A DNA stretch of 64,000 nt from Thermoanaerobaculum sp. (GCA_021154885.1 JAJKHS010000082.1:120835-184834), one strand, 5' to 3'; positions 22,259-31,018 are shown, counted from the first letter of the stretch. Notes: generated by a model not told the origin, from the letters alone. Numbers and translations are program-made.

Positions 22259-24957
22259 TCCCCCAGCATCGCCCGGAGCTCCCGGTCGTTGCGCAGAGGG
22301 CCGAAGGCGGGGAGGGTGAACCAGCGGGGCTGGACGCCTTTTTCCAGAGCGAGCTTGGCATTGACCAAGGCGGAGGCGCGGTCGCCGACCAAGGCGTAGA
22401 CCAGGGAGGCGTTGTAGAGCACCTCGGGATCGTCGCCGCTCGTCCGGAGGGTGCTCTGGGTCAGCTCGACCGCCTCGCGGGATCGGCCGAGGTGGGCTAG
22501 GCATTGCGCCCGGTTCATGCGCTCGGCCGGGGAGAGACTGGCGGCGCGCTCGGTCGCGGCGAGGCGGTCCAGGGCCTGGGTGTAGAGGCTCCGGGCCTCC
22601 TCGCCGTGGCCGCGGGCCAGCTCGGCGTCGGCGAGATTGAGGAGCACGGTCACGTGCCCTGGGGCGAGCTCCAGGGCGTGACGATAGGCCTCGACGGCCG
22701 CCTCCGGCCGGCCGAGCAGCGAACGGGCGAGCCCGAGGTTGGTGTAGAACGGGCGCTGCGGCTGGCGGCGGATCAGGTCGAGATAGATCCGCTCGGCCCG
22801 CGCCGGGTCTCCTTCCAGCAGCTCCAGGTTGCCCAGCTTGTCGAGCCCCCAGAGGTTGTCCGGGCTGCGCGTCAGGAGCTCCTCCAGGTGGTGTCGGGCG
22901 TCGGCGATCCGCCCTGCCTTGACCTCCAGGGTGGCCAGCCGGAAGAGGTTGGTCCACGCGGGGGCGCGCTTGACGGCGGCCGCGGTCTCGGCAATGGCCT
23001 GCTGCAGGTCCCCCTGGCTCTCGGCCAGTTTGCCGGCGAGCACGTGGAGCGAGGGATCGCCCGGAGTGATTCCGGTCAGCTCGGCGAGCGTCCGCCGCGC
23101 TTCGTCCGGCCGGTGTCCCAGGAGAGCTGCATCGAAGAGGGCCGCCAGGGGCCGGGGATCGCCGGGAGCGAGCGTACGGCCGGCGCGGGCGGCGGCGAGG
23201 GCGCGCTCCAGGTGGCGGGGCTCGTGGGTCGAGGTGAAGAGGCTGGCGGCGACATGGGAGGTCAGGAGATGGCTTTCGAGGAAACGCGGCGAGCTGCGGA
23301 CGACCTTCTCCAGCCGGTCGAGCTCGGGCTCCAGGGGGACTTTGCCGTGATCGAGCCGCGCTTTGATCCGCAGCAGCTCGGCATAGTCGCGATCGTCGAC
23401 CTCCAGCGTCGTCGTGCCGGGCCGGAGACTCCGCTCGGGCCAGGCGCGCCGCAGGTGGACGGCCACCGCGTCGGCCAGCAGTCGCAGGTCCCGGTCCTCC
23501 CCGCTCATGGGGACGGGGAAGCTCCCGGCCCAGAGCACTCGCCCGTCGCTCCCCTGCACGCGCCGCAGCGACACCTGGGCGCCCTCCGGTCCCTGTGGCT
23601 CCAGCGCCAGGGCGAGCACCTCGTCGGCCGCCGAGATCCGGGCCGCTTCCGCGGGCGAAGCGGCCGGGCCGGTCTGTGTGGGATCGAGAGGAGCGATGCC
23701 ATCGAGCGACCCGAGCGCCGAGAGCGCCGCTTCGAGAGCTCCCGAGGCGGCGAGGCGGAACGCCTCCCCGGCGCCTGAAGGGGTTCGCGGCGTCAGGACC
23801 GCGACTCGCAGCGGCGGCGGAGTCTCGCGGTGAGCGAAGCGATGGACGCCGAGGCCGAGGGCCAGGCTGAGCAGGAGGAGCAGGCTCACCACTGCCAGGG
23901 CGAGCGGGAGCCGCCGGAGCCTCGGCGAGGCGTACGACTCGCTAGCTCCAATTCCCCGGGACGAGCCGGGCCCGGACGAGCCGGGCCCGGACGAGCTGGG
24001 CCCGGACGAGCGGGCTACCGGCGGGAAGGGGAAGGCGAAGGTGAGGCCCTCCGCTCCGGTCTCTGGCGCCGGCGGCTCTTCCAGACGATCGGACAAAGCC
24101 GCCAACTCGCGCACTACCGCAGCGGCGCTGCCCGGCCGCTCCTCGGGCAGCTTGGCCAGCAGCCGGTCCGCCAGGTCCGAGAGCGCCCGGGGGACCTCCG
24201 GCCGGATCTGGCGGACGGGCGGCGGCCGGTGCCTGGCCAGCCGCTGCAAGGTATCGAGCACGTCGCGGCCACGAAACGGCGAGCTGCCGGTCAGCAGCTC
24301 ATAGAGAAGCACGCCGAGCGAGAAGAGGTCGGAGCGGGCGTCGACCTCGCCGCCGCGCGCCTGCTCGGGCGACATGGCGTGGAGGGTACCGAGCACGACG
24401 CCGTGACCGGTGAGCGTCTCGCTCTCCCCCCCGCGGGCGTTGGCCTTGGCAATGCCGAAGTCGAGGATCTTGGCGTGGCCGTCCAGGGTGACCATGACGT
24501 TTTCGGTCTTGAGGTCGCGGTGGACGAGCCCGGTGGTGTGAGCCGCCGCGAGCCCCTCGGCGATCTCGCGGGCCAGCCGCACGGCGAGGGTGAGGGAAGG
24601 CAGCCCCTCATCGAGCAGCTCCTGCAGCGTGCGCCCCTCGACGTACTCGAAGACGAGGGCGTCGCCGGTGTCGTCCTCCACCAGGTCGTAGATCTGCACC
24701 ACGGCGGGGTGGCTCAACCGCGCCGCCGCCGCGGCTTCGCGCCGGAGCCGCTCGCGCTCCTGAGCGGTCGGTTCCTCGCGACGGATGCGCTTCAAAGCCA
24801 CCCGCCGGCCCAGCCGCTCGTCCCAGGCGAGGAACACCTCTCCCATGCCCCCCTGGCCGAGGCGGCGCGCCAGGCGGTAGGGGCCGATGCGGGTCGGCCC
24901 GAGGGCGAAGTCCGGTCGTCCGGGTTGCATCGTCAAGGATTCCAGGAAACAACCCAT
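22255..24957 (-). CDS. Membrane Ser/Thr protein kinase with TPR sensor region
   Basis: Up to 900 aa. Residues about 20-290 are a bacterial (PknB-type) kinase: GQGGMGEVFLAWD (glycine loop), VALKRI (ATP lysine), HRDLKTENVMV (catalytic loop), LDFGIAK (DFG) and MSPEQARGG (activation segment end). A Ser/Gly/Pro linker follows, then one membrane helix (LPLALAVVSLLLLLSLALGL, about 350-370). The outer part contains about ten TPR-like repeats with leucine-rich helices. An ATG at 24930 is an alternative start. The neighbouring sigma-54 activator has an FHA domain, a plausible reader of this kinase's phosphorylation. Confidence 0.93.
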   Translation of the reverse strand: MGCFLESLTMQPGRPDFALGPTRIGPYRLARRLGQGGMGEVFLAWDERLGRRVALKRIRREEPTAQERERLRREAAAAARLSHPAVVQIYDLVEDDTGDALVFEYVEGRTLQELLDEGLPSLTLAVRLAREIAEGLAAAHTTGLVHRDLKTENVMVTLDGHAKILDFGIAKANARGGESETLTGHGVVLGTLHAMSPEQARGGEVDARSDLFSLGVLLYELLTGSSPFRGRDVLDTLQRLARHRPPPVRQIRPEVPRALSDLADRLLAKLPEERPGSAAAVVRELAALSDRLEEPPAPETGAEGLTFAFPFPPVARSSGPSSSGPGSSGPGSSRGIGASESYASPRLRRLPLALAVVSLLLLLSLALGLGVHRFAHRETPPPLRVAVLTPRTPSGAGEAFRLAASGALEAALSALGSLDGIAPLDPTQTGPAASPAEAARISAADEVLALALEPQGPEGAQVSLRRVQGSDGRVLWAGSFPVPMSGEDRDLRLLADAVAVHLRRAWPERSLRPGTTTLEVDDRDYAELLRIKARLDHGKVPLEPELDRLEKVVRSSPRFLESHLLTSHVAASLFTSTHEPRHLERALAAARAGRTLAPGDPRPLAALFDAALLGHRPDEARRTLAELTGITPGDPSLHVLAGKLAESQGDLQQAIAETAAAVKRAPAWTNLFRLATLEVKAGRIADARHHLEELLTRSPDNLWGLDKLGNLELLEGDPARAERIYLDLIRRQPQRPFYTNLGLARSLLGRPEAAVEAYRHALELAPGHVTVLLNLADAELARGHGEEARSLYTQALDRLAATERAASLSPAERMNRAQCLAHLGRSREAVELTQSTLRTSGDDPEVLYNASLVYALVGDRASALVNAKLALEKGVQPRWFTLPAFGPLRNDRELRAMLGD
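23959..24014. repeat. 15-bp tandem repeat inside the kinase linker
   Basis: Nearly four copies of GGACGAGCCGGGCCC in direct order, encoding a Ser-Ser-Gly-Pro-Gly linker in front of the membrane helix of the kinase. Copies differ at one or two bases. A likely site of copy-number change that keeps the frame. Confidence 0.8.
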
Positions 24958-25043
24958 TGTACTCCGGAGAAGCCGCCGGGGGAGCCCTGCATGCTAAAGT
25001 TCGCAGACGGTTGGGAAACGGCTTGCGCGAAAAGGAGGCTGTC

Positions 25044-25142
25044 ATGAAGCGCGCCAGTGTGCCCAGAGCACGGAGGTCACGCGGACCTGCTCGTGAAACC
25101 TCAGAGAGTAGAAGCGGGCGGCCCGGCCGGGCCGCCCGGTGA
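25044..25142 (+). CDS. Possible 32-aa basic peptide ORF overlapping a palindrome
   Basis: A short frame starting MKRASVPRARRSRGPARETS, preceded by an excellent AAAAGGAGG site 6 bases before the ATG. Its 3' part contains a perfect 22-bp GC palindrome (25116-25137), likely a terminator hairpin for the convergent neighbours. A sigma-54-like element (TTGGGA-N5-TTGC, 25011-25027) lies upstream, but its predicted start point falls on the ribosome binding site. Whether it is translated is doubtful. Confidence 0.25.
   Translation: MKRASVPRARRSRGPARETSESRSGRPGRAAR
25116..25137. terminator. 22-bp perfect GC palindrome between convergent units
   Basis: Arms GGGCGGCCCGG and CCGGGCCGCCC are perfect with no loop. 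It lies 18 bases after the phosphoesterase gene end (minus strand). No T run follows. Confidence 0.5.
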
Positions 25143-25154
25143 AGGTCCGGAGAA

Positions 25155-27035
25155 TCAGAAGAAGTCGGAGAAGTTGATCGCGCCCGCGGCGGGCGAGGGG
25201 GCCGGGATGCCCAGCGCGTCGCAGACCGTCCTGGTGACCGATGGGTGCTGATAGTACACGCCACCCCGGAAGCCGCTCTTGCCGTCGGGCGCGGCGACCA
25301 CGAGAGCGGTGCGCCCGCCGCCGCCGGAGCAGGAGCTCGAGCTCGAGCGATTGTCTGAGATGTTGCTGCCGCAGGAGTCGGTGAGCCCTCCCAGGCTCCC
25401 CTCGTCCCACCAGACGATCAGGAGGCCGTCGCCGCCGGGCTGGAAATAGCTCGAATTGAGCAGCGGACCGATGTGCGCCTGCAGCCACTGGTCAGGGATC
25501 GTCAGATCGCTTTGATCGTGCGCGTCATCGCTACCGTTGGGAATGACGAGCGAGAAGTTGGGGAGGGTTCCGCTGTTGACGTCGTGAAGGAAACCGTTGT
25601 TCGAGTCGTTGAAGTTGACGACGTTGCAGGCCTGCTTCACGGAGTCGTAGCCGTTCGTCTCGCCCGTGCAGTAGCTGGACGAGTTGTTGCTACTGGCAGC
25701 CACCCCCTGCCGGACGTCCGAGAGGTAGACCGCGGGCGCGTGGCGCGAGTAGTAGGTGCCGCTGGGATTCGAGCCCTGGATGCCGCTCGAGCTCGTCTCG
25801 ACGATGTCGCCGCGGAACGGCAGCGAATCGGTGTACTGCTTCCAGCTCTTCCCGGCGTTGATCACCTCGCGGATGATCGAATCGGCGGTCGCCACCTCGA
25901 TCGGATCGCTATGGCAGGTCGGCGCGCCGCAGTTGTTGCTGCCGTCGAGCATCCACCAGTATTGCGACAGCGAGTCGTGGCCGTTGGCGTAATTGTTCGT
26001 CGCCAAGCCGTAGTTGGCGATCAGCGTGTTGTTGTAGAAACTGGCCGAGGCGTTGCCGACGACGGTCTCGTAGCTGTGATTCTCCAGGGCGACGACGATG
26101 ACGTGGTGATGGCCCGCGACCTGGCCGCCTCCGCCGCCGCTCGCGTTGATGGAGAGCGACTGGTCGCCGAAGGCGCCGGTCGAGTCCCAGGCGCGGACGA
26201 GGAGCGTATGGGCGCCGGCGGTGGTCGTGACGCTCTGATTGATCGAGTTGGTCGGGCCTGGAGTGCCCCACTTGTCCACCGAGTCGATGTAAATGTGCCA
26301 GCCGGTGACGCTGGCGCCGGCGTTGCCGGTGGTCGCCGAGGCGACGACGTTGAAGGTGAGCGGCACGCTGGTGGTGGCCGGCTGGCTCACCGTGACTGCG
26401 ACTCCCGAGGTCGTGGCGTTGATGTTGAGCGTCTTATCGCCGAAGGCGCCGGTCGAATCCCAGGCGCGGACGAGGAGCGTATGGGCGCCGGCGGTGGTGG
26501 TGACGCTCTGATTGATCGAGTTGGTCGGTCCGGCGGTGCCCCACTTGTCCACCGAGTCGATGTAGATGTGCCAGCCGGTGACGCTGGCCCCCGCATTGCT
26601 GGTGGTTGCCGAGGCGACGACGTTGAAGGTGAGCGGCACGGCCCCGTTGTTCGTGGGCGTGCTCACCGTGACCGAGACGCCGGCGGCGGCGTGGATGGTG
26701 AGCGTCTGATCGCCGAAGACGCCGGTCGAATCCCAGGCGCGCACGAGGAGCGTATGGGTGCCGGTGGTCGTGGTGATGCTCTGATTGATCGAGCTGGTCG
26801 GTCCGGCGGTGCCCCATTTATCCACGGAATCGACGTAGATATGCCAGCCTGTGACTTTGGCGCCGGCGTTGCTGGTGGTCGCCGAGGCCGCGACCGTGAA
26901 GGTGAGCGGCACGTTGGAATTGTTGGCGGGAGCGCTGACCGCGACTGTGACCCCGGCAGCGAAGGTGGCAAAAGGGAGGAGGAGGCCGGCGAGCGCGACG
27001 CCGAGAACGAGGCTGGATCTTGGCTGTGTCTGCAT
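25155..27035 (-). CDS. Secreted AcpA/phospholipase-C-type phosphoesterase with three Ig-like repeats
   Basis: A 626-aa exported protein. The start at 27035 is chosen because AAAGGA lies 9 bases upstream and a signal peptide follows (LVLGVALAGLLLPFATFA). Residues 29-300 are three Ig-like repeats of about 91 aa, almost identical to each other (for example VTGWHIYIDSVDKWGTAGPT and TLLVRAWDSTGAFGD). After a Gly-rich linker, residues about 305-620 match the phosphoesterase family of acid phosphatases and phospholipases C: HHHVIVVALENHSYETVVGN with the metal-binding Glu/Asn, LIVWWDEG, and a YYQHPSVTRTVCDALGIP end. A sigma-54-type element precedes the gene. Confidence 0.88.
   Translation of the reverse strand: MQTQPRSSLVLGVALAGLLLPFATFAAGVTVAVSAPANNSNVPLTFTVAASATTSNAGAKVTGWHIYVDSVDKWGTAGPTSSINQSITTTTGTHTLLVRAWDSTGVFGDQTLTIHAAAGVSVTVSTPTNNGAVPLTFNVVASATTSNAGASVTGWHIYIDSVDKWGTAGPTNSINQSVTTTAGAHTLLVRAWDSTGAFGDKTLNINATTSGVAVTVSQPATTSVPLTFNVVASATTGNAGASVTGWHIYIDSVDKWGTPGPTNSINQSVTTTAGAHTLLVRAWDSTGAFGDQSLSINASGGGGGQVAGHHHVIVVALENHSYETVVGNASASFYNNTLIANYGLATNNYANGHDSLSQYWWMLDGSNNCGAPTCHSDPIEVATADSIIREVINAGKSWKQYTDSLPFRGDIVETSSSGIQGSNPSGTYYSRHAPAVYLSDVRQGVAASSNNSSSYCTGETNGYDSVKQACNVVNFNDSNNGFLHDVNSGTLPNFSLVIPNGSDDAHDQSDLTIPDQWLQAHIGPLLNSSYFQPGGDGLLIVWWDEGSLGGLTDSCGSNISDNRSSSSSCSGGGGRTALVVAAPDGKSGFRGGVYYQHPSVTRTVCDALGIPAPSPAAGAINFSDFF
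26136..26951 (-). repeat. Three tandem repeats of about 270 bp coding Ig-like domains
   Basis: Three consecutive copies within the phosphoesterase gene. The second and third are almost identical in DNA over long stretches; the first differs more. This fits recent duplication or recombination that keeps the copies alike, and copy number may vary between strains. Confidence 0.85.
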
Positions 27036-27090
27036 GGTGGCAATCCTTTCAAGATCGTGTGGGCGCAGAAGTTTTGCCCATAGCGCTTTA

Positions 27091-27107
27091 TGCATATACT
27101 GCGCCAC
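27091..27107 (-). promoter_or_regulatory. Candidate sigma-54 promoter for the phosphoesterase gene
   Basis: Minus strand reads GTGGCGC-N5-ATGCA, with GG and GC 10 bases apart; it departs from TGGCAC-N5-TTGCA at two core bases. The predicted start is about 45 bases before the ATG at 27035, leaving room for the ribosome binding site. Confidence 0.5.
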
Positions 27108-27128
27108 GATGGCGCGGCGCGCAGGCTC

Positions 27129-28427
27129 CTAGACCTGCGCTTCCACTTCCCTCAGCCGGCGGGAGAGGAAGCGCTGCTCGGCGGGGTTGCCGGCGAGCTC
27201 GAGGGCGCGGCGGTAGGCACTGGCGGCCTCGGCGGCGCGACCGAGACGGCGCAGCAGGTCGGCGCGGGCCGCCGGCAGCAGATGATAGCCAGGGAGCGAG
27301 CCCCGCGACTCCAGCTCGTCGAGGAGCCGCAGGCCGGCCTCTTCGCCGTAGCCTTGAGCGACGGCGACCGCCCGGTTGAGCTCGACGACAGGCGACGGCT
27401 GTACGTCGAGGAGCAGCCGGTAGAGCTCGGCGATCTGCCGCCAGTCGGTTTCGGCCGCCGTCGCCGCTCGGGCGTGGAGGGCGGTGATCGCCGCCTGCAG
27501 GGCGTACGGCCGCGCGCCGCCGCGCCGGAGGGACTCTTCGACCAGGGCCAGCCCCTCGGCGATTTCGCCGCGGTCCCAGAGCGAGCGATCCTGGTCCTCG
27601 AGGAGCACGAGCTCGCCGTTGCGATCGAGCCGGGCGGCGCGGCGCGCGTGATGGAGGAGCATCAGGGCGAGGAGCGCTCGCGGCTCGGTCTCCGCCGGCA
27701 ACAGCTCGACGAGCAGCCGCGCGAGGCGGATGGCCTCGGCGCAGAGCTCGACCCGCAACAACGCCGGCCCGGCGGTTGCCGCATAGCCCTCGTTGAACAC
27801 CAGGTAGAGCGTGCAGAGGACGGCGTCGAGCCGCTCGGCGAGGAGCTCCGGCGGCGGCACCCGGTAAGGAATGCCAGCCCCGCGGATCTTCTGCTTGGCC
27901 CGCACCAGTCGCTGGGCGAGCGTGGGCACCGGCACGAGAAAGGCGCGCGCGATCTCCTCGGTTCCGAGGCCGCAGAGGGTGCGCAGGGTGAGCGCCACCT
28001 GCGCCTCGACCGCGAGCGCCGGATGGCAGCAGGTGAAGATCAGCCGCAGCCGGTCGTCCCCGAGCTCGCCGTCGTAGCCGCCCTCCAGATGCGAGACGTC
28101 CGGCGGCTCGAAACGCGGCGCCGTCCAGGCGAGCACGCGCCGCTTCTCCTCGAACCGCGACCGGCGCCGCAGGCGGTCGAGCCCCTTGTGACGCGCGGTG
28201 CTCACCAGCCAGGCGCGGGGATTGGCCGGCACGCCGGACGCCGGCCAGCCGCTCAAGGCCTCGGCGAAGGCTTCCTGGAGGGCGTCCTCGGCGAGGTCGA
28301 AATCGCCGCCGAGCAGCCGGATGAGGGTCGCCAGGGCCCGCTGCCGCTCGGTCCGGAAGACCCGCTCGACCTCCCGGCTTGCAGTCTCCGCGACCACGCG
28401 GTTCGATGCTTCGGGGTTGGGTGTCAT
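27129..28427 (-). CDS. ECF42-type RNA polymerase sigma factor with C-terminal helical extension
   Basis: A 432-aa extracytoplasmic-function sigma factor. Region 2 has [20 protein letters not shown] and [20 protein letters not shown]; region 4 has [20 protein letters not shown] and [12 protein letters not shown]. About 230 residues follow, TPR-like and helical ([30 protein letters not shown]), the mark of the ECF42 group, which has no anti-sigma factor. It is 78 bases downstream of the YCII/DGPF gene, its standard partner. The extension is thought to modulate activity in this group. Confidence 0.92.
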   Translation of the reverse strand: MTPNPEASNRVVAETASREVERVFRTERQRALATLIRLLGGDFDLAEDALQEAFAEALSGWPASGVPANPRAWLVSTARHKGLDRLRRRSRFEEKRRVLAWTAPRFEPPDVSHLEGGYDGELGDDRLRLIFTCCHPALAVEAQVALTLRTLCGLGTEEIARAFLVPVPTLAQRLVRAKQKIRGAGIPYRVPPPELLAERLDAVLCTLYLVFNEGYAATAGPALLRVELCAEAIRLARLLVELLPAETEPRALLALMLLHHARRAARLDRNGELVLLEDQDRSLWDRGEIAEGLALVEESLRRGGARPYALQAAITALHARAATAAETDWRQIAELYRLLLDVQPSPVVELNRAVAVAQGYGEEAGLRLLDELESRGSLPGYHLLPAARADLLRRLGRAAEAASAYRRALELAGNPAEQRFLSRRLREVEAQV

Positions 28428-28505
28428 GAAAGTGTCATGAAAGCATCCCCTCCCGATCCTTCTTGCGGGAGGGGAGCTTCCAGGATATCCCAGGGTGAGT
28501 TGCGG

Positions 28506-28853
28506 CTACATCTTTTGAATCGGCCGCACTTCGATCGAGCCGAGGCGCGCGCCGGGGATGCGGGCGGCGATGCCGGTCGCTTCGTCGAGGTCCGCCGCCT
28601 CGACGAGGTAGTAGCCGCCGAGTTGCTCGCGGGTCTCGGCGAAGGGACCGTCCGTGGTCAGCGTCTTGCCGTCGCGCACCCGCACGGTGGTCGCCGTCGC
28701 GACCGGCTGGAGCGGGTTGCCGCCCTTGTAATGGCCGCTCTGGCGGATGCCATCCGTGAACTCGTAGTAGTCCTTGTACAGCGCGCCCCGCGCCTCTTCG
28801 GACAGGGCGGCCCAGTCGCTCTCGCGCGAGTAGATCAGCAGGAGGTATTCCAT
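28506..28853 (-). CDS. YCII/DGPF-domain protein, partner of the ECF42 sigma factor
   Basis: A 115-aa YCII-related protein: MEYLLLIYSRESDWAALSEE, the diagnostic TTDGPFAETREQLGGYYLVE, and the C-terminal GARLGSIEVRPI. DGPF proteins are the typical targets and genomic companions of ECF42 sigma factors; their biochemical role is not settled. AAAGGAG precedes the ATG. The gene lies first, then the sigma factor, with a matching promoter upstream. Confidence 0.92.
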   Translation of the reverse strand: MEYLLLIYSRESDWAALSEEARGALYKDYYEFTDGIRQSGHYKGGNPLQPVATATTVRVRDGKTLTTDGPFAETREQLGGYYLVEAADLDEATGIAARIPGARLGSIEVRPIQKM

Positions 28854-28903
28854 GGTCTCGTCTCTCCTTTCGAGGTCGGTCCTCGAGGTTGGTCCATCCT
28901 CTA

Positions 28904-28930
28904 GTCGAACGGACCCGCCCGAAATCGACA
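28904..28930 (-). promoter_or_regulatory. Candidate ECF42 promoter
   Basis: Minus strand carries TGTCGA (28925-28930), a 17-base spacer and CGAC (28904-28907). TGTCGA with a downstream CGA-type -10 is the element reported for ECF42 sigma factors (from memory). It lies about 50 bases before the YCII gene, consistent with self-activation of the pair. Confidence 0.5.
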
Positions 28931-29014
28931 GCCGGCGTAACCCGGGAAAAGCGAAACCGTCCGGTTCCCCTCCCCGCGCGGGGCGGGAGAGGGGGCGGAC
29001 CGCCTGCGTTCCGA

Positions 29015-30730
29015 TTACTTGCGAGGCAGAGGCAAAAGGCGTTCGTTGCCCTTCAGATATTTCTTCAGCGCCGGCTTCGGGCTGGTGGGCGGGTAGTAGA
29101 CCACGGTCGCCGGATTTACTGACGGTTTGTTGTTACCGAAATCGAGCAGGAAGCTGAAGTCCGTGCCCAAGGCCGTCTGGGCCACGCCATGGCACCCTTT
29201 GCAGCCGCCCATGTTCAATTGGGTTCCTTGCACCGCCCCGGACCGGGTGGAGAACGTGACGATGTTGTTGCAGTTCTGGAAAGGGTTGCCGCCAAATCCA
29301 GGGCCGCTGAAGTTGTTCAGGAACGGGTCCGACTCGACGACGAAGTTGGCCATGAAGTAGTTGGGATCGAGGTTGGTGCACTGGATCGGGTTTTGGTTCC
29401 TGACACAAGCCTGCGGGGCGCTTGGGTTGGCGGGAGGCACCGGGTTGGGCTGGCAGTTGACCGGATGGCCCTGGACCCCGGTCAGTCGATAGTACTGCCA
29501 GATCGAGCCGGGGTTCAGTCCCGTCAGTTGTTGATGGACCTTGTTCGTCACGGCGTCCAACGTCGGAGGCACCGGATGCACCTGTTGCCGATTCGTCTGG
29601 CCGGCTTGCCGTTTGATGGCCACCGCCGGGGGAATTTGCGTTCCGGTGGGCGGGCCCGTGGGCGGAGGTGAAAGCAGGATGTACTCCATGTCCGCTTTTT
29701 CCACGTCCACCTGTTCGAAAGTCGTGAAGATGAAGTCGGGATAGTTCTTCGTCTTGTGGATGACATGGATGCCGATGAGCGCGAAGGTACCGTTCTTGTA
29801 GACGAGCTGCCCGGCCGCATCCCGGTCATAATAGAGGGCATTGGTGGTGAAGAAGCGATCCTTGTCGTCCCCCTTCTGCAGCATGCGCCAGGCGGACTTC
29901 ACTTCGATCGATCCCTTATAGGTTCCTCCTGCAGGATTCGGATCGCCGCCGCAGGGCAGGCAGATGGCCTGCGCCGGGTCGCACGGTCCGCAGTTGCCGG
30001 GGAAACCGGAGGAATAGTACAGATAAGGAGGTGCCGTGATGGTTTTCGCGACCGCGCTCTGCGCCTGGCTGAGCAAGCCCGCTTTTCCGTTTGGATTGGG
30101 GCCGATGTTCTGTGTCGCACCATAGTTGACTCGCAGATACTCGTATTCATCCTGGTTCACCTTGACCTGATACAAGACGAGTTGCTTGGGACTGCCCTGA
30201 TTCTTGTACTGACCGTAGGTGTCGCAGGATCCGATCTCGTTGTCCTCGTCCAGATTGTTCCAAAGATTGTTCTTGGCCTTGGGATTCTTTGGATCCTGGG
30301 CGATGGTTACCTGGTAGCTGTACTGGGGGATTCCCAGTTGAGCCCAGGGGATCGTCAAGGGAGAGTTGGGCCTCAGCTCAGTCGTCTGCGCGTAGGTCTG
30401 CCAGGTCATCAGCGCCGGAAAGGCGCCGGGGGTGCTGTAGCTCCAATTGGGATCGGGTTGCCCCCGCCGGGTTCCCGGATAGCCGGCCTTCCAGCTCAGC
30501 GCCAGGAGTTGTTGCCAGGCGAACTTCGCCAGGTCCTCGAGGGAGGCGTTCGCCGCGATGTCACTGGGTGGGGTCGAAGTGATGTTGATATAGGAGGCCG
30601 GCGCCTTGCCGGGTTTCGGGGCCGGCGGCGTCTTGCCCCAGGCAGTGTTGACCGCCCACGAGCCCGTCAGTAGGAGACAGCCGATCAGGAAGGCAGGCTT
30701 GCCGCGACGGTCGTTCTTGCATCGGATCAT
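29015..30730 (-). CDS. Exported CxxCH (cytochrome-c-like) protein of unknown role
   Basis: A 571-aa protein. The start at 30730 follows AAAGGAG by 6 bases and gives a signal peptide (FLIGCLLLTGSWAVNTAWG); earlier in-frame ATGs were rejected. One c-type haem motif, CKGCH, lies near residue 505, and a CGPCDPAQAICLPC segment with four cysteines near 245. The rest is rich in Pro, Asn and aromatic residues and was not recognised. No clear Met axial ligand follows CKGCH. It may be a periplasmic electron-transfer or enzyme protein. A sigma-54-type element with upstream palindromes precedes it. Confidence 0.75.
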   Translation of the reverse strand: MIRCKNDRRGKPAFLIGCLLLTGSWAVNTAWGKTPPAPKPGKAPASYINITSTPPSDIAANASLEDLAKFAWQQLLALSWKAGYPGTRRGQPDPNWSYSTPGAFPALMTWQTYAQTTELRPNSPLTIPWAQLGIPQYSYQVTIAQDPKNPKAKNNLWNNLDEDNEIGSCDTYGQYKNQGSPKQLVLYQVKVNQDEYEYLRVNYGATQNIGPNPNGKAGLLSQAQSAVAKTITAPPYLYYSSGFPGNCGPCDPAQAICLPCGGDPNPAGGTYKGSIEVKSAWRMLQKGDDKDRFFTTNALYYDRDAAGQLVYKNGTFALIGIHVIHKTKNYPDFIFTTFEQVDVEKADMEYILLSPPPTGPPTGTQIPPAVAIKRQAGQTNRQQVHPVPPTLDAVTNKVHQQLTGLNPGSIWQYYRLTGVQGHPVNCQPNPVPPANPSAPQACVRNQNPIQCTNLDPNYFMANFVVESDPFLNNFSGPGFGGNPFQNCNNIVTFSTRSGAVQGTQLNMGGCKGCHGVAQTALGTDFSFLLDFGNNKPSVNPATVVYYPPTSPKPALKKYLKGNERLLPLPRK

Positions 30731-30851
30731 GGTTTGCTCCTTTTGTGGTTTCGGAGTGAACAAGCAAGGCCGATGGCGCTCGCCAGCGCGGAGCCGGTGA
30801 CAGTCTCGGGCCAGCATCAGACGTGCTCATTCCATGCTGGGGGCGAGGAAT

Positions 30852-30868
30852 TGCAAGCGGTGGACCAA
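30852..30868 (-). promoter_or_regulatory. Candidate sigma-54 promoter for the CxxCH protein gene
   Basis: Minus strand reads ATTGGTCC-N5-TTGCA; GG and GC are 10 bases apart and the -12 part is perfect, while the -24 part departs at two bases. It lies about 110 bases before the predicted transcript's start codon at 30730. Confidence 0.5.
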
Positions 30869-30945
30869 TCGCGAGAAGAGAACATTACGCTTTAGAATCA
30901 GTAGCTTCCAGGATAGAACGGCAGCGAGTGGCCGGCGGTCTGACG

Positions 30946-31006
30946 TGTCGGCGACATGTCGGCCCGCGGTCCGACGCGTCGATATGTCCGACCGATGTTG
31001 TCCGAT
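30946..31006. promoter_or_regulatory. Cluster of CGACA/TGTCG palindromes, possible enhancer
   Basis: Contains TGTCGGCGACA (30946-30956), CGACATGTCG (30952-30961) and CGACGCGTCG (30972-30981), the last two exactly 20 bp apart, then two TGTCCGA words. It lies about 80-140 bp upstream of the candidate sigma-54 element at 30852-30868, the usual distance for an activator-binding enhancer. Confidence 0.45.
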
Positions 31007-31018
31007 GGGGGAAAAGCC

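Noticed and set aside
25011..25027. Sigma-54-like TTGGGA-N5-TTGC before a 32-codon frame
   Set aside because: Predicted transcript start coincides with the ribosome binding site and the frame overlaps a terminator-like palindrome; kept only as a low-confidence ORF.
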